DNA from: Alkalimarinus sediminis
Lineage (GTDB): Bacteria; Pseudomonadota; Gammaproteobacteria; Pseudomonadales; Oleiphilaceae
Assembly: GCF_026427595.1 (NCBI RefSeq)
Contig: NZ_CP101527.1
Location: 1,683,001 to 1,747,000, forward strand
Direction: 5' to 3'
Length of the DNA: 64,000 nucleotides
Numbering within the stretch: position 1 is the first letter of the stretch; each line of letters opens with the position of its first letter. The position numbers and the translations under genes are program-made. Below are positions 46,232-56,146 of the stretch, piece by piece. Under the pieces are notes generated by a model, which worked only from the letters and a program-made list of their open reading frames with translations, was not told the DNA's origin and searched no databases.

Positions 46232-47083
46232 TTACATCTGCCCCTGTAACGCAGCGATTCGTTTTTCAAGTGGTGGGTGACTCATAAACAACTCAGACAC
46301 AGACCTCTTACCGCTAATACCAAACGCTGTTAGCTGCCCATCTAATTGACTCTCATTTTTGTCACCCTGCAGCCGTCTCAATGCGTTAATCATCTTTTGC
46401 TTACCTGCCAAGTTTGCTCCACCTTCATCTGCGCGAAACTCTCGGTAACGAGAAAACCACATCACGATAATACTTGCAAGCGCGCCAAACACCACCTGGA
46501 AAAACATGACGGTCATAAAGTATACAAACCGGTTGTCACTTCCTCTACTGATAGCGCTAGCTGCAATTCGAGCAAAGAAAAATACAAAGGTGTTCATCAC
46601 CCCTTGAAGTAGCGTCATGGTAACCATATCACCATTTGCAACGTGGCTAACCTCATGCCCTAAAACCGCCTCAGCTTCGTCCTGCGTCATGCTTTGAAGA
46701 AGACCAGTACTGACAGCAACCAACGCATTGTTTTTATTCATACCAGTAGCAAACGCGTTTATTTCAGGAGAGTTATACATCGCCACCTCTGGCATACCAA
46801 TACCAGCAGCATCGGCTTGCTTTTTCACGGTTTCTAAAAGCCAGTTCTCCTGAGCGTTACGTGGTTGCTCTATGACATACGCCCCTACACTTCTTTTGGC
46901 AACCCACTTCGAAATAGCCAATGAGATGAATGAGCCACCCATGCCAAACACTGCCGATATGACTAGAAGACCACTCGTACCTTCTGGATGTATACCTAGG
47001 ATGGGTAAAACCACATTCAGTACGATACCCAGAACAATTAATATCGCGAAGTTAGTCGCAATAAACAGCAAAACTCGTTTCAT
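46232..47083 (-). CDS. htpX: membrane zinc metalloprotease HtpX
   Basis: HtpX is an inner-membrane M48 protease that degrades misfolded membrane proteins, working beside FtsH. It is 283 residues with two N-terminal membrane helices (about 4-28 and 38-58), two further hydrophobic segments after the active site, and the zinc motif HEVSH at 143-147. The third ligand Glu is in [12 protein letters not shown]. The ribosome-binding site AGGAGAG precedes the ATG. It sits between the ethylmalonyl-CoA island and the fatty acid synthesis block, where holB is often found in relatives. Confidence 0.96.
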   Translation of the reverse strand: MKRVLLFIATNFAILIVLGIVLNVVLPILGIHPEGTSGLLVISAVFGMGGSFISLAISKWVAKRSVGAYVIEQPRNAQENWLLETVKKQADAAGIGMPEVAMYNSPEINAFATGMNKNNALVAVSTGLLQSMTQDEAEAVLGHEVSHVANGDMVTMTLLQGVMNTFVFFFARIAASAISRGSDNRFVYFMTVMFFQVVFGALASIIVMWFSRYREFRADEGGANLAGKQKMINALRRLQGDKNESQLDGQLTAFGISGKRSVSELFMSHPPLEKRIAALQGQM

Positions 47084-47137
47084 ACTCTCTCCTGAAAAAT
47101 ATCTTCAACGTTGAACACTAACATCAACCGCTTTGTG

Positions 47138-47779
47138 CTAACTTGATACTTCAACAATCCCTTCGATAACACGCTTCAGTTGGAGTTGAACCGTCTCCAA
47201 ATCCTTAGATGCGTCAATTAGCTCAAATCGTTGAGGGTCTTTTTTCATCCTGTCTAAATATACGTTACGTACACGTTCAAAAAATGCTGATTTTTCATTT
47301 TCAAAACGATCAAGCTCCCCTCTTTTATGGGCTCTTGCCATGCCAATTTCAACGGGCGCATCTAATAATATTGTTTTATCTGGACGAAAGTCGTCCTGTA
47401 CAAATGTCTCTAAAATTCCGATCTTTTCGAAAGCTACACCTCGACCGCCGCCTTGATAGGCATAGGTTGCATCAGTAAAACGATCAGAAATAACCCATTT
47501 ACCCGCAACCAATGCCGGTTTGATTAAGCTTTCTATATGTTGGGCTCTCGCCGCAAACATCAATAATAGCTCAGCGCTTTCAGCAACCATTTCTGTTCGG
47601 TTTTTAAGCAGCACCTCTCTAATCTCTTCAGCCATTTCAGTACCACCGGGCTCTCGAGTAACTACGACCTCTATCCCCATCGACTCTAATGTACTGCGAA
47701 TAAACGCGATATTAGTGGATTTACCTACCCCTTCTGCGCCTTCTACCGTTATAAAAAGACCGTTATTCAATATGACCAC
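47138..47779 (-). CDS. tmk: thymidylate kinase
   Basis: Tmk phosphorylates dTMP to dTDP. It is 213 residues. The P-loop is GAEGVGKST at 14-22, preceded by LFITVE. The DRY-type motif is SDRFTDATYAYQGGGRG (about residues 96-112), and the LID region carries Arg residues (MARAHKRGELDRFE). The start codon appears to be GTG with AGGAG close upstream; no ATG is available in frame. It follows mltG with 23 bases between, at the end of the fab-pabC-mltG-tmk chain. Confidence 0.96.
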   Translation of the reverse strand: MVILNNGLFITVEGAEGVGKSTNIAFIRSTLESMGIEVVVTREPGGTEMAEEIREVLLKNRTEMVAESAELLLMFAARAQHIESLIKPALVAGKWVISDRFTDATYAYQGGGRGVAFEKIGILETFVQDDFRPDKTILLDAPVEIGMARAHKRGELDRFENEKSAFFERVRNVYLDRMKKDPQRFELIDASKDLETVQLQLKRVIEGIVEVSS

Positions 47780-47802
47780 CTACTCCTGCACTGGAAAAAT
47801 TA

Positions 47803-48834
47803 CTACTTGGTAGAACGATAATTCTTTTCACGTTTATAAATCTGATACTTATTCACCGCATTAACATGCTCTTTTAAGGTCTCTGAAAAGTAATGCTGGC
47901 CATTTCCCTTGGCAACAAAATACAACGTCTTTGAAGAGTCTGGATGCAGCGTTGCATGTATAGCCTCTCGCCCTGCCAACGCAATAGGGGTTGGAGGAAG
48001 ACCGTTAATACGATATGTATTGTATGGCGTATATTGTTTTAAGTGCGCTCTGGTAATATTGCCTTTGTATTTATCACCCAACCCATAAATCACAGTAGGG
48101 TCGGTCTGCAGCCGCATACCCTTGTTAATACGTCTAACAAACACTCCTGCTATTTGGGCCCTCTCAGACGCGTCTCCTGTTTCTTTCTCAACTATCGATG
48201 CCAGGATTAATGCCTCATAAGGTGATGCTAAAGGTACACTTTTATCCCGTAACGCCCATTCTGCCTGCAATACTTTTTGCATGCGATTATAAGAGCGAAC
48301 CAGAATACTCAAGTCTGTATCATTTTTTCTATAGGTATAAGTATCTGGAAAGAACAATCCTTCAGGGTGCTGATACTCATCGGTGACCGCTTTTAATATA
48401 TCAAGCGGAGCTCTTTCACTGATGACTTTTTTTAGTTTTTCGTGGCGAGATAGCTCTTTGAGGATATCTTTAAAAGTCCAACCTTCAACTAGCGTAATCT
48501 GATAGCTAATGGAGTTTCCTGATACAAAAAGCTCAACCACCTGCGGAATAGTTAAAGGGCCTTCCAACCTATATTCACCCGCTTTGAGCTTTGCACTTAA
48601 ACCACTCACGCGACCGTAAGCTTTCATAATCCATGGAGTCTCGAGCACTCCCTCGGATAAAAGCAGTTGAGTTATAGCATTAAAAGATTGGCCTGTACGA
48701 ATTTCAACTACAGTAACCTCGCCTTCGCCAATCACCGGCTCATTCAGCTTATGATAATAATAAGCCCCTACAGATATCGCGCTAAGAGACAACAGTAAAG
48801 CAAGCGCTACTAAAACAGTTATTAGCTTATTCAA
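47803..48834 (-). CDS. mltG: endolytic peptidoglycan transglycosylase MltG
   Basis: MltG is an inner-membrane lytic transglycosylase thought to terminate glycan chain growth. It is 343 residues: one N-terminal membrane anchor (about 5-27), a LysM-like region, and the YceG catalytic domain with the Glu in LASIVEKETGD and the segments LQTDPTVIYGLG and YNTYRINGLPPTPI. The start appears to be TTG overlapping the pabC stop (TTGA, 4 bases shared), which implies translational coupling. No ATG is available before the membrane anchor. Confidence 0.95.
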   Translation of the reverse strand: MNKLITVLVALALLLSLSAISVGAYYYHKLNEPVIGEGEVTVVEIRTGQSFNAITQLLLSEGVLETPWIMKAYGRVSGLSAKLKAGEYRLEGPLTIPQVVELFVSGNSISYQITLVEGWTFKDILKELSRHEKLKKVISERAPLDILKAVTDEYQHPEGLFFPDTYTYRKNDTDLSILVRSYNRMQKVLQAEWALRDKSVPLASPYEALILASIVEKETGDASERAQIAGVFVRRINKGMRLQTDPTVIYGLGDKYKGNITRAHLKQYTPYNTYRINGLPPTPIALAGREAIHATLHPDSSKTLYFVAKGNGQHYFSETLKEHVNAVNKYQIYKREKNYRSTK

Positions 48835-49736
48835 ACCTTATACTCATACATTAGTTTCTCATTCAACAATTGCTGAATATGGTAAACAACTGGGTTAATC
48901 GGTAGTTTAACCCCGTCTAACTCTTTGACAGGATATATTCCCATCACACTATTGGTTATTGCCATACCACTATATTTAAAAATAGCGGAAGGCAGTATCT
49001 TGTCGGTACGTGTGTTTAACCCTAGAGACTTAGCACAATCAAAAATATAGTTTTTCGCAACACCATCAACGCCACATTTGTTCAAACAAGGAGAAATAAT
49101 AGTATCTTTTTCAAACAAGAGGATATTGGACTTAGTTCCCTCTACCATGTAACCGGACTGGTCTAACATTAAACCTTCAAAAACAAGGTTCTCTGTACCA
49201 GAAGAGACTCTAGCACTGGATAGTAGCTCCCTGCTAGCGAGCACCTGATCTAGCCTGTTAAGATGTTTAATGCCCGCCAAATAAGGGTTCTCAGAAAGTC
49301 GGTGTCGACAAGTTACTAATGAAACGCCATCAAGCCCAAAAGATTGTGGAAACTCAGGAGCGGGATAGCAAATAACAACTTCGGTTAGATTAACCTTCTC
49401 TGGTAGTTGATAACCACGGCCACCTACGCCCCTGGATATGACAATCTTAACAATGCATATTTCGGTGCTTCTGCCCGCTTCTTTTACGACACTTTCCAGC
49501 CCAGACCGAAGCCGCTCAAACAGTTGCGAGTCAATGGGTAAACCAAGCTTTTCACACCCCAGTTGCAACCTCTTGAGGTGATATCGCCACAATAAAGGCT
49601 CCCCATTGACCACTCTAATCGTCTCAAATAGACCGTCTCCATACATAAAACCTCTATCAAAGACATCAACAGAGTGGCTTAATACGCCGTTGACTAGTAT
49701 GGGAGACAGTGGTGTTTGATTAGCCGTGGAGTGCAT
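48831..49736 (-). CDS. pabC: aminodeoxychorismate lyase
   Basis: PabC is a PLP enzyme of fold type IV that converts 4-amino-4-deoxychorismate to p-aminobenzoate and pyruvate for folate synthesis. It is 301 residues, a little longer than E. coli PabC (269). Recognisable segments are DRGFMYGDGLFETIRV (about 23-38), the PLP-Lys region IKHLNRLDQVLASREL, and EGTKSNILLFE. It starts two bases after the end of fabF and overlaps mltG by four bases. Confidence 0.94.
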   Translation of the reverse strand: MHSTANQTPLSPILVNGVLSHSVDVFDRGFMYGDGLFETIRVVNGEPLLWRYHLKRLQLGCEKLGLPIDSQLFERLRSGLESVVKEAGRSTEICIVKIVISRGVGGRGYQLPEKVNLTEVVICYPAPEFPQSFGLDGVSLVTCRHRLSENPYLAGIKHLNRLDQVLASRELLSSARVSSGTENLVFEGLMLDQSGYMVEGTKSNILLFEKDTIISPCLNKCGVDGVAKNYIFDCAKSLGLNTRTDKILPSAIFKYSGMAITNSVMGIYPVKELDGVKLPINPVVYHIQQLLNEKLMYEYKV

Positions 49737-49738
49737 AT

Positions 49739-50989
49739 TTAACCATTAAATTTAGCAAATAATAGCGACCCATTAGTACCTCCAAACCCAAAGGAGTTAG
49801 AGAGCGCATAATTGATTGCACCCTCCTGCGCCTGATGAGGTACAAAGTTCAGGTCACATTCACTATCTGGATTGTCTAAATTAATAGTCGGTGCGACAAC
49901 ACTATTCACAATACTATTAATACAGAAAATAGCCTCAACAGCACCTGCAGCACCGAGCAAATGACCCGTCATAGATTTTGTTGCACTAATTTTTAACCGT
50001 TTAGCATCGCCACCAAATACAGCTTTGATAGCTCGACATTCTGCGATATCGCCTTGTAGCGTTGAAGTACCGTGAGCATTAATATAATCGACTTGGGAGC
50101 TATTTAAACCGGCATCAGCAATTGCACGCTTCATTGATAGTTGTGCGCCGTCTCCGTTCTCAGGGGGTGATGTAATATGAAATGCATCATCACTCATACC
50201 AAAGCCCACAAGCTCACATAAGATATTGGCTCCGCGACGTTTCGCTGACTCCAACTCCTCTAATACAATTACGCCTGCGCCATCCCCAAGAACAAAACCA
50301 TCTCTGTCTTTATCCCACGGGCGACTCGCTCTCTGAGGATCATCATTACGGGTAGACAGCGCTCTTGCTGAGCAAAACGATGCAACACCGGTCGGAGTAG
50401 TCGCCATTTCGGCGCCACCTGCAATCATAATCTCTGCATCGCCATAAGCGATCGTTCTAGCTGCATAACCAATATTATGAGTGCCTGTCGTACAAGCAGT
50501 GGTGATAGCGATATTTGGCCCATGAAACCCAAACATAATAGCCAAGTTCCCTGCAATCATATTGATTACAGAACCTGGAACAAAAAACGGCGATACTTTT
50601 CTGGGGCCGCTTTCAAGCAGTGCTTTGTAGTTGTTCTCGATGGTTTCGAGGCCGCCAATACCTGACCCAATGGCAACCCCCACTTTTTCTAATAAAGCAG
50701 CATCTTTACAGTCATCTAGCCCGGCAGATCTAACAGCCTGTATAGCTGCGATTAAGCCATACTGCATAAACCGGTCTATTTTGCGTATATCTTTTTTACT
50801 AAGGTACTGTTCGATATCGAGCCCTTTAACAGCACCCCCTATCTTGGTTGCGTATTGCTCAGTATCAAAACTTTCAATTAGGCCAATACCACTTACACCG
50901 TTGATAGCAGCATCCCATGATTCTGCTACATTGCTACCCAATGGAGATACCATACCAGTGCCAGTAACAACTACTCTCCTTGATGCCAT
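49739..50989 (-). CDS. fabF: 3-oxoacyl-ACP synthase II
   Basis: FabF condenses malonyl-ACP with acyl-ACP in fatty acid elongation and controls the C16:1 to C18:1 step. From the ATG at 50989 it is 416 residues. The catalytic triad of the KAS I/II family is visible: C166 in [12 protein letters not shown], His in INAHGTST and His in [12 protein letters not shown]. An upstream in-frame start would add 11 residues unlike the family, so [10 protein letters not shown] is taken as the N-terminus. A hairpin separates it from acpP. Confidence 0.97.
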   Translation of the reverse strand: MASRRVVVTGTGMVSPLGSNVAESWDAAINGVSGIGLIESFDTEQYATKIGGAVKGLDIEQYLSKKDIRKIDRFMQYGLIAAIQAVRSAGLDDCKDAALLEKVGVAIGSGIGGLETIENNYKALLESGPRKVSPFFVPGSVINMIAGNLAIMFGFHGPNIAITTACTTGTHNIGYAARTIAYGDAEIMIAGGAEMATTPTGVASFCSARALSTRNDDPQRASRPWDKDRDGFVLGDGAGVIVLEELESAKRRGANILCELVGFGMSDDAFHITSPPENGDGAQLSMKRAIADAGLNSSQVDYINAHGTSTLQGDIAECRAIKAVFGGDAKRLKISATKSMTGHLLGAAGAVEAIFCINSIVNSVVAPTINLDNPDSECDLNFVPHQAQEGAINYALSNSFGFGGTNGSLLFAKFNG

Positions 50990-51088
50990 TTGAAACCCCA
51001 CTCTACTCGGTATAATAAACAACTCATTCTCAAATAAAGAAAGAGCATACGGTGCTCTGCAAACTAAACCGCCGCCTAGAAACTAAAA

Positions 51089-51117
51089 AGCCGCTCGAAG
51101 TTTAAATTCGTGCGGCT
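51089..51117 (-). terminator. hairpin between acpP and fabF
   Basis: AGCCGC (51089-51094) pairs with GCGGCT (51112-51117), and CGAA with TTCG inside, with a T-T mismatch between. On the minus strand it is followed by a short U-run. It probably releases part of the very abundant acpP transcript before fabF. Confidence 0.75.
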
Positions 51118-51145
51118 ATGGCTTGGCTAAGATGATACTAATTAT

Positions 51146-51379
51146 TTATTGATTAGAAATAATATAGTCAATTGCATTCTGAACGGTCGCCAGTTTCTCA
51201 GCTTCCTCATCAGGGATTTCAGTTTCAAACTCTTCTTCAAGCGCCATTACCAACTCGACGGTGTCGAGAGAGTCTGCACCCAAATCTTCTACAAAAGAAG
51301 AAGTATTTTGAACTTCAGATTCTTTAACACCCAGTTGTTCACAAACAATTTTTTTAACGCGCTCTTCGACAGTACTCAT
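51146..51379 (-). CDS. acpP: acyl carrier protein
   Basis: This is a 77-residue acidic four-helix protein. The phosphopantetheine attachment Ser is S37 in the DSL motif of [18 protein letters not shown]. It carries the growing acyl chain for fatty acid and lipid A synthesis. It lies between fabG and fabF as usual. A terminator-like hairpin after it fits its need for much higher expression than fabF. Confidence 0.98.
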   Translation of the reverse strand: MSTVEERVKKIVCEQLGVKESEVQNTSSFVEDLGADSLDTVELVMALEEEFETEIPDEEAEKLATVQNAIDYIISNQ

Positions 51380-51497
51380 ACTTTCCTCTCTATATATAAA
51401 CCAAGCACTTAGTTGCGTGCTAGTCTAGTAGAATATAACCCCTTAAACAAGCGTGATTTCAACATAAAAGCCCAGGTTGGACACATATCCAACTCTA

Positions 51498-52241
51498 TTA
51501 GCCCATGTACATCCCGCCATTTACATTGATTGTTTCGCCCGTTACATAACCAGCTTCATCGCTTGCCAAAAAGCCGACCACCGCCGCAACCTCTTCAGGA
51601 CTGCCGAGTCTATTCGCTGGAATAATTGAACGCATAGATTCAACTTGTGACTCTGTAAGCTCTTTGGTCATATCAGTCTCAATAAAGCCTGGTGCAACAG
51701 CGTTAACAGTAATCCCTCTTCCAGCCATCTCTTTAGCCAAAGAGCGGGTAAAACCTTCGACGCCAGCCTTTGCAGCTGCATAATTAACCTGCCCAGCATT
51801 ACCCATAGACGCAACGACTGAACTAACATTAATAATTCTACCAAATTTAGCCTTCGACATACCCCGCAATACTGCCTTGGAGGTACGATACATAGATGAT
51901 AGGTTGGTATTTAAAACAGCATCCCACTCATCGGCCTTCATTCTAAGCAGTAGATTATCCTTAGTTATACCCGCATTGTTTACAAGTACCACCGGTACTC
52001 CATAAGCGGACTTAACCTGATCAATACCGCTTTCAACTGACTCTGTATTTGATACATCCATTACAATGCCATCACCACTTAAACCCCAAAGCGCAAAGTA
52101 ATGAGATATGTCTGATGCTCCCTCTTCAGTTGTAGCAGTTCCAATTACGGTATACCCTTGCGTAGCCAGAGTCTTTGCTATCGCCTTTCCTATTCCTCGA
52201 CTCGCCCCCGTAATTAGTGCAACCTTATTATCTAACGACAT
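51498..52241 (-). CDS. fabG: 3-oxoacyl-ACP reductase
   Basis: FabG is an NADPH short-chain dehydrogenase that reduces 3-oxoacyl-ACP. It is 247 residues with the nucleotide motif TGASRGIGKAIA (about 11-22), NNAG, and the Ser-Tyr-Lys triad in NVSSVVAS and YAAAKAG. The position between fabD and acpP secures the assignment over other members of this large family. The C-terminus VNGGMYMG is typical. Confidence 0.96.
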   Translation of the reverse strand: MSLDNKVALITGASRGIGKAIAKTLATQGYTVIGTATTEEGASDISHYFALWGLSGDGIVMDVSNTESVESGIDQVKSAYGVPVVLVNNAGITKDNLLLRMKADEWDAVLNTNLSSMYRTSKAVLRGMSKAKFGRIINVSSVVASMGNAGQVNYAAAKAGVEGFTRSLAKEMAGRGITVNAVAPGFIETDMTKELTESQVESMRSIIPANRLGSPEEVAAVVGFLASDEAGYVTGETINVNGGMYMG

Positions 52242-52341
52242 TTACAAACTCCCTTGTAGTTAAGCCAAAACTAAAACAGATAAACTAGCCCAACTTAATC
52301 ATGTATATCTAAACCCAAATTGTAAAACAGACGAATTTATA

Positions 52342-53277
52342 CTACTTAGCTGTTTCAGCAATTGCTTCGCGAAGTTTATCGGGGCTCTCTATATTAAAGC
52401 CCGCCAAACTTCGATCAATCCTCTTAACTAAACCGGATAACACCTTACCTGGGCCACATTCTACTATTGCTGTTACTCCTTGCTCTGCCACACATTTCAC
52501 ACTCTGAGTCCATAGCACCGGAGAGTACAGTTGTTTTACTAAATTATCGATCAGTACGCTTTTATCACTTTCTAGTGTGGCCGTAACGTTTTGCACAACC
52601 GGAATTACTGCGTCATTAAAATCAATTGAACGAAGTTCCTGCTCTAAGCGCTCGGCTGCCTGCTTCATTAGAGCACTATGTGCTGGAACACTAACAGGGA
52701 GAGGCATTGCTCGCTTTGCTCCACCATCTTTACAAGCAACGATAGCTCGCTCAACTGCATCTTTGCTACCTGCAATAACGACTTGACCAGGGGCGTTAAA
52801 GTTAACTGCTGACACCACATCACCCTGAGATGCGGTTTCACATGCCGCCACAACACCCTCATCATCAAGACCAATAATAGCCGCCATCGCACCTTCACCG
52901 AGAGGTACAGCTTTTTGCATTAACTGCCCACGCAATTGAACTAATTTAACAGCATCTGCAAACGACAACGCTCCCGCTGCAACCAATGCGCTATACTCGC
53001 CTAGACTGTGCCCTGCCACACAACTCGGCACGCTGCCCTCTAATGATTGCCATACCCTATATAATGCAACACTCGCAATAAGCACTGCCGGTTGAGTGTT
53101 TTCGGTTTTATTTAACTCTTCTAGGGGCCCATTAGTTATGAGCGACCACATATCAAAACCCAAAACATCGGAAGCTTCAGCAAAGCTATCTCTAACCTGT
53201 TTAAACTCAACATATGCCTCAGAAAGCATACCGATAGATTGAGAACCCTGACCTGGAAATAAAATTGAAGTTTTCAT
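52342..53277 (-). CDS. fabD: malonyl-CoA:ACP transacylase
   Basis: FabD loads malonyl groups from CoA onto ACP. It is 311 residues. The N-terminal FPGQGSQSIGML motif and the nucleophile Ser in AGHSLGEYSALVAAG are present, the active-site His is in the SVPAHSALM segment, and the Gln of the oxyanion hole is in VVQNVTA. It follows plsX after a 132-base gap. fabH, which lies between plsX and fabD in enterics, is absent here. Confidence 0.97.
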   Translation of the reverse strand: MKTSILFPGQGSQSIGMLSEAYVEFKQVRDSFAEASDVLGFDMWSLITNGPLEELNKTENTQPAVLIASVALYRVWQSLEGSVPSCVAGHSLGEYSALVAAGALSFADAVKLVQLRGQLMQKAVPLGEGAMAAIIGLDDEGVVAACETASQGDVVSAVNFNAPGQVVIAGSKDAVERAIVACKDGGAKRAMPLPVSVPAHSALMKQAAERLEQELRSIDFNDAVIPVVQNVTATLESDKSVLIDNLVKQLYSPVLWTQSVKCVAEQGVTAIVECGPGKVLSGLVKRIDRSLAGFNIESPDKLREAIAETAK

Positions 53278-53409
53278 AATTGCAGCGTAATTGATTAGAT
53301 TTATTAACGCGATTAGCTATTGGTATAGTTGATTAACAGCTTAATACCCTAACTAACCCCCGGAGTAGCAATGCGCCACTAACGCACTAAAGTACAGAAT
53401 ACACAGAAC

Positions 53410-54561
53410 TTAAAACAACAACTCATCTAAGCGGCTGTTAATCATATCAGGGACTTTTCGTTCCACCTCTTCAGCCGCCTGCTCTATTGCATATTCAAAC
53501 GCTTGGGCATCAGCATTGCCGTGACTTTTCACAACAACGCCCTGCAGACCCACAAACAAAGCACCATTATATCTAGAAGGATCAATACTCTTTAGAAAAC
53601 GTTTGAACACTGGCATCATAAGTTTGCCAAGTAACCGCATATACCAAGGGCCATCAAAACGACGAAGGAGCGTTTGGTAAAGTAATTTAGCGACGCCTTC
53701 ACCTGTTTTAAGTGCAACATTGCCTACAAAGCCATCACATACAACCACATCCGCCACGTCATTGAATAAGTCGCCACCTTCTATGTAACCAACATAATTA
53801 ACACCTTCGCACTCTGCCAACATTCTAGAGGCTAACCTGACCTGCTCACTCCCTTTTATCTCCTCTTCGCCTACATTGATGAGCGCTACTCGAGGTTTTT
53901 CAATCCCCTCCATTGCCTCAACCAATATAGAGCCCATTAAAGAGAATTGATAAAGGTGCTCAGCTGTACTATCGACATTCGCACCAAGGTCCAATACGTA
54001 GCACCCCCCTTTTGGAGCAGGAAGTTTTTTAGTAATCGCTGGACGATCGATACCTGGACACATTCCTAGTATTGATCTTGCGAGTAACATCAGTGCGCCG
54101 GTGTTACCAGCACTAACACATCCGCCTGCCACACCATCTTTTACCAATTGAAGCGCAACAGCCATCGAAGAGTTTTGCTTTCTTCTTAGGGCTCTTGAAG
54201 GCCTATCGCTCATTAAGACAACATCAGGGGCATGGTGAATGGCCAAGCGTCCACTATCTTTAAAGGTTGAAGCAAGGGTTTTTAAATGAGGTGGGACCGG
54301 AGAGATATCAGAACATTCGGTAGGTTTTTGCGGCTGATCCCCATTACTACAGGATTGGGGAATGGACTTTTTGGAGTCCAGATACAACAAAGCCTCAAGC
54401 ATTTTCTGATCACCAACCAGAATAATACCTAAGGCCTCATTTTTTTTGAGACTTTCTAATGCTGCGATGACTGTTGCCTGGGGAGCGAAGTCCCCACCCA
54501 TTGCATCAACAGCAACAGTGACTCGGCCAACCAAAGCAGTATTAGTCGTCAGAAGACTCAA
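53410..54561 (-). CDS. plsX: phosphate acyltransferase PlsX
   Basis: PlsX makes acyl-phosphate from acyl-ACP for phospholipid synthesis. It is 383 residues, longer than many (about 350), because of an insertion near residues 60-85 ([18 protein letters not shown] region). The hallmarks [21 protein letters not shown] and [15 protein letters not shown] are present. The start appears to be TTG at 54561, with AAAAGG just upstream, and it overlaps the end of rpmF by 20 bases. No ATG or GTG exists before the conserved N-terminal strand. Confidence 0.93.
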   Translation of the reverse strand: MSLLTTNTALVGRVTVAVDAMGGDFAPQATVIAALESLKKNEALGIILVGDQKMLEALLYLDSKKSIPQSCSNGDQPQKPTECSDISPVPPHLKTLASTFKDSGRLAIHHAPDVVLMSDRPSRALRRKQNSSMAVALQLVKDGVAGGCVSAGNTGALMLLARSILGMCPGIDRPAITKKLPAPKGGCYVLDLGANVDSTAEHLYQFSLMGSILVEAMEGIEKPRVALINVGEEEIKGSEQVRLASRMLAECEGVNYVGYIEGGDLFNDVADVVVCDGFVGNVALKTGEGVAKLLYQTLLRRFDGPWYMRLLGKLMMPVFKRFLKSIDPSRYNGALFVGLQGVVVKSHGNADAQAFEYAIEQAAEEVERKVPDMINSRLDELLF

Positions 54562-54721
54562 TTACCTTTTTACCACGTAGGAAACCATCAGGAGTCACGT
54601 GATGACGACGATGAACTTCACCAGTAGTAGGATCAGTAGATAGCGTAGCTGCATTCAATGAATCGTGTGAACGACGCTGCCCACGTCTAGATCGAGTTAC
54701 TTTACTCTTTTGAACTGCCAT
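54542..54721 (-). CDS. rpmF: 50S ribosomal protein L32
   Basis: This is a small basic ribosomal protein of 59 residues, beginning [21 protein letters not shown] after the ATG at 54721. The upstream in-frame extension is not part of the family. The usual C-terminal zinc-binding cysteines are absent ([13 protein letters not shown]), as in most gammaproteobacterial L32. It lies between yceD and plsX, a conserved order. Confidence 0.97.
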   Translation of the reverse strand: MAVQKSKVTRSRRGQRRSHDSLNAATLSTDPTTGEVHRRHHVTPDGFLRGKKVIESSDD

Positions 54722-54761
54722 TGGTTTTTTACTCCAAGTAATCTCAGATAAGAATACTACA

Positions 54762-55301
54762 TTACTTATCAAATTTAATGTTAGACAAAACCCCAAAAGG
54801 GTTTGGCTTTGTATCTTTAACTGCTTCAGCTTCTAATTCTTGATCATAAAAATCGACGATAGAAGCGTCCACTTTGCAGTCTTTTGGCTCATGGTAAGCA
54901 AACATCGGAACACTCAAGAGCAACTCTTCATCAAGTATATCAGAGAGTTCCATATTGTCATCTAGCTCAACCATAAGCGGCTCATAAACCTTTGGAAGAT
55001 TCATGGCTTGCTCATCAGTTAGCACAAGTCCTAAAACAAATTCTGAACGAATTGATTTAGTAACCGGCTCCAGACAACGCTGACAAGTCATGGAAACATC
55101 ACATGATAACTTGCCACTCAATATTCTTAACCTTTGCTCATCGCGACCAAACACTAACTCTGCATTCACGTCACCCTCAGAGCTAACTAGCAGCTCTGAC
55201 ACTCTTGGTAACTTACTTAAGGGAATTGAACCGGTTAGTTCGGTCCCCTGCTCAGCAAGTTTTACTGGGTTAACAGTTAATGGTAAGGGCATCTTTGACA
55301 T
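54762..55301 (-). CDS. yceD: YceD family protein (DUF177), 23S rRNA accumulation protein
   Basis: This is a 179-residue protein with the DUF177 signature: [14 protein letters not shown] (about residues 68-81, with the conserved C-x-x-C), then the acidic [13 protein letters not shown] and the C-terminal [10 protein letters not shown]. YceD homologues are linked to normal 23S rRNA levels and always precede rpmF. There is a gap of 40 bases to rpmF, consistent with one transcript. Confidence 0.93.
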   Translation of the reverse strand: MSKMPLPLTVNPVKLAEQGTELTGSIPLSKLPRVSELLVSSEGDVNAELVFGRDEQRLRILSGKLSCDVSMTCQRCLEPVTKSIRSEFVLGLVLTDEQAMNLPKVYEPLMVELDDNMELSDILDEELLLSVPMFAYHEPKDCKVDASIVDFYDQELEAEAVKDTKPNPFGVLSNIKFDK

Positions 55302-55415
55302 AAGCGCGCAATTTTAGGGGCGAATTTAGATATTGTCAAAACATTATGCTGAATTTAGCATATATTCTAATGATCTCATTCAAATACAGATTAAATCTTA
55401 CCAACAGGATCAAAA

Positions 55416-56027
55416 ATGAGCCCAATCCCTCTCGTTTTAGCGTCATCATCTCCTTATAGAAAACAAATTCTCGAAAGAATCAATATTCCTTTTACTACCT
55501 ATTCGCCAGATATTGACGAAAGCGCGCACAAAAACGAAAGCGCAAAAGAGTTAGTAACCAGACTGACAGGAGAAAAGGCATGGGCCACTAAGGAAAATTT
55601 CCCAAATCACCTTATTATCTCATCAGACCAAGTGGCGACATTAGATGATGGCACTATTCTCACCAAACCTCACACCCATGAAAACGCTATAAAGCAACTC
55701 AAAAAGTGCAACAGCAAAACCATCACCTTTTTGACGGGCTTATCCCTACTTAACAGCAACACAAATAAGCAACAATTAATAGTAGAACCATTTGAGGTTA
55801 CGTTCAGGTCGCTCTCAGATAGTGAGATCGAAAACTATTTAAGAATCGAAAAGCCTTATGACTGCGCTGGCAGTTTCAAAGTTGAGGGGTTGGGGATATG
55901 TTTATTTGAAAAACTCAACGGCAACGACATTAATGCCCTAGTCGGCCTCCCCCTTATCCGCTTACTTGAACTATTACGAAACGAGTCAATCAACCCACTG
56001 ATAATACCCCCACCTAGACACATATAG
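55416..56027 (+). CDS. Maf-family nucleoside triphosphate pyrophosphatase (YceF type)
   Basis: This 203-residue protein removes pyrophosphate from non-canonical nucleotides. The N-terminal LASSSPYRKQILERINIPF motif (S-S-x-x-R) is diagnostic of Maf proteins. The acidic active-site segment DIDESA, SSDQVATLDDG and YDCAGSFKVEG match the YceF subgroup (7-methyl-GTP pyrophosphatase) rather than YhdE (dTTP/UTP). It is divergent from yceD across a 114-base promoter region, an arrangement seen in many relatives. Confidence 0.9.
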   Translation: MSPIPLVLASSSPYRKQILERINIPFTTYSPDIDESAHKNESAKELVTRLTGEKAWATKENFPNHLIISSDQVATLDDGTILTKPHTHENAIKQLKKCNSKTITFLTGLSLLNSNTNKQQLIVEPFEVTFRSLSDSEIENYLRIEKPYDCAGSFKVEGLGICLFEKLNGNDINALVGLPLIRLLELLRNESINPLIIPPPRHI

Positions 56028-56090
56028 GGTGCGCTTTCGCACCATGGGAGGCACAGGGAACATTCAAGTCGGTGCGCAAGCGCACCCTAT
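56024..56090. repeat. REP-like pair of GC-rich palindromes in inverted orientation
   Basis: ATAGGGTGCGC (56024-56034) and GCGCACCCTAT (56080-56090) are perfect reverse complements. Each is also half of its own small hairpin (GGTGCG-CTTT-CGCACC at 56028-56043; GGTGCGC-AA-GCGCACC at 56071-56086). GC-rich palindromes paired head-to-head between genes are the build of REP/BIME elements. The pair lies between the convergent maf and sppA-like genes and starts inside the last codons of maf. Confidence 0.75.
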
Positions 56091-56146
56091 CACTATTGCG
56101 AGAGAGTTTGCTGCTCACCAAGAAGCAGCAAACTCTATCTTTAACA

